Source of the DNA: Pseudomonas baltica
GTDB taxonomy: Bacteria > Pseudomonadota > Gammaproteobacteria > Pseudomonadales > Pseudomonadaceae
Direction: 5' to 3'
Assembly (NCBI RefSeq): GCF_031880315.1
Contig: NZ_CP134771.1
Span: 6,387,001-6,451,000, forward strand
DNA: 64,000 nucleotides
Made by a program: the position numbers and the translations under genes. Positions 63,380 through 64,000 of the stretch are shown here, piece by piece (position 1 is the stretch's first letter; each line of letters begins with the position of its first letter). Below the pieces are notes generated by a model. That model saw only the letters and a program-made list of their open reading frames with translations. It was not told the DNA's origin and made no database searches.

Positions 63380-64000
63380 TCATGCTTGGGACAACCTGGC
63401 GACGAAATCGGCCCCCGACATGGGCTTGGCGTACAGATAGCCTTGCAGGTAATCGACGTTCTGCGCCGCCAGGTACTCACCTTGCTCTGGCGTCTCGACC
63501 CCTTCGGCGACTATTTGCAGGTCCAACTTGTGACACAGGTCGATGACGTTATCGAGGATATGCCGCGATAGCGCTTCGACGCCGATCATGGCGACGAAAC
63601 TCTGGTCGATCTTCAGGCAGTCGATCTTGAACGCCTGCAGATAGGAATGGCTGGAGTGGCCGGTGCCGAAGTCATCCAGGGCGATCTTTACGCCGATTTC
63701 ATGCAGCTCGGCAAACAGGCGCTGGGTCACGTCGCTGGGCTCAATCAGCTCTCGCTCGGTCAATTCCAGCACCAGCTTGATACTGCCTTCGGGAAACGCG
63801 GCGAGGAATTCGCGACAGTCAGCGAGCAGCGTCAGGTCCTGGCAGTGCGCGGCGCTGATGTTGAAGGCCAGGTGGAACTGTTCGCCGAGCCGATGGGCGA
63901 TGGGGCTGATCAACTGGGCGGTCTGATGCATCAACGAGCGGGTCATGGGGACGATTTCGCCGCAGTCTTCGGCCAGCGGAATGAACAGGTCAGGGCGCAC
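63380..64000 (-). CDS. EAL-domain c-di-GMP phosphodiesterase (C-terminal part; N-terminus off the right edge)
   Basis: The last about 206 residues of an EAL protein are present. The visible metal and substrate motifs are FNISAAHC (Asn), LELTERELIE (Glu), ALDDFGTGHSS (the Asp-Asp pair of loop 6), LKIDQSFVAMIG (Lys), VAEGVETPEQ (Glu) and QGYLYAKPM. All catalytic positions that fall within this part look intact, so hydrolysis of cyclic di-GMP to pGpG is likely. The EAL tripeptide itself and any sensory or membrane domains lie beyond the edge. Such proteins usually sit at the inner membrane. The frame is open to the last base of the window. Confidence 0.9.
   Translation of the reverse strand: MRPDLFIPLAEDCGEIVPMTRSLMHQTAQLISPIAHRLGEQFHLAFNISAAHCQDLTLLADCREFLAAFPEGSIKLVLELTERELIEPSDVTQRLFAELHEIGVKIALDDFGTGHSSHSYLQAFKIDCLKIDQSFVAMIGVEALSRHILDNVIDLCHKLDLQIVAEGVETPEQGEYLAAQNVDYLQGYLYAKPMSGADFVARLSQA

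Overview
The window looks like a Pseudomonas chromosome of the fluorescens/syringae kind. Supporting signs are a mannitol ABC operon with its AraC-type regulator, an MvaT-family H-NS analogue, membrane-bound PQQ glucose dehydrogenase, a MexEF-OprN-type efflux operon, a PsmE-type alginate epimerase, and many Pseudomonas-type REP/REPIN palindromes. Species cannot be fixed from the sequence alone.

Layout. (1) 1-1236, minus: the start of a chaperone/usher pilus locus (major subunit, then a chaperone cut by the left edge). (2) About 1.4-22.3 kb: an accessory block centred on two divergent operons. The minus operon encodes a lipoprotein, a related secreted protein and a full-length RHS-repeat protein with a 246-residue tip I do not recognise. 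The plus operon encodes a four-repeat beta-sandwich protein, two paralogues that I read as P47/TULIP-like N-terminal domains followed by Ig-like domains, and a second RHS protein that stops inside the RHS core. An RcsB-like response regulator, a lone LuxR-type HTH protein and another four-repeat beta-sandwich protein follow, with a cluster of repeated operator-like motifs. This is the best candidate for an undescribed system: a secreted or lysis-released RHS toxin apparatus with TULIP-like accessory proteins. (3) 22.4-25.3 kb: a classical autotransporter with 44-residue passenger repeats. (4) 25.5-29.2 kb: core genes ahpC, ahpF, gloA and an mvaT-family gene. (5) 29.4-40.3 kb: the mannitol operon mtlEFGKDY with mtlR, an RpiR-family regulator and a glycosyltransferase, all on the minus strand. 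(6) 40.6-50.8 kb: a type I secretion operon (ABC ATPase, HlyD-type adaptor, TolC-type channel) convergent with a 1867-residue PsmE-like mannuronan C5-epimerase/O-acetylhydrolase bearing RTX repeats, its likely cargo. (7) 51-64 kb: a secreted alpha/beta hydrolase, gcd, a stand-alone tyrosine recombinase, a MexE-MexF-OprN-like operon, an AEC transporter and the C-terminal part of an EAL protein cut by the right edge.

How it fits together. The mannitol, glucose oxidation, peroxide defence and efflux genes are ordinary Pseudomonas functions. The epimerase plus type I exporter would modify alginate outside the cell. The RHS block is the accessory part: parts of it (about 6.4-7.6 and 9.6-11 kb) are visibly AT-richer than the flanks, none of its large proteins carries a recognisable signal peptide, and it has its own regulators. 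I saw no tRNA, rRNA, CRISPR array or insertion sequence.
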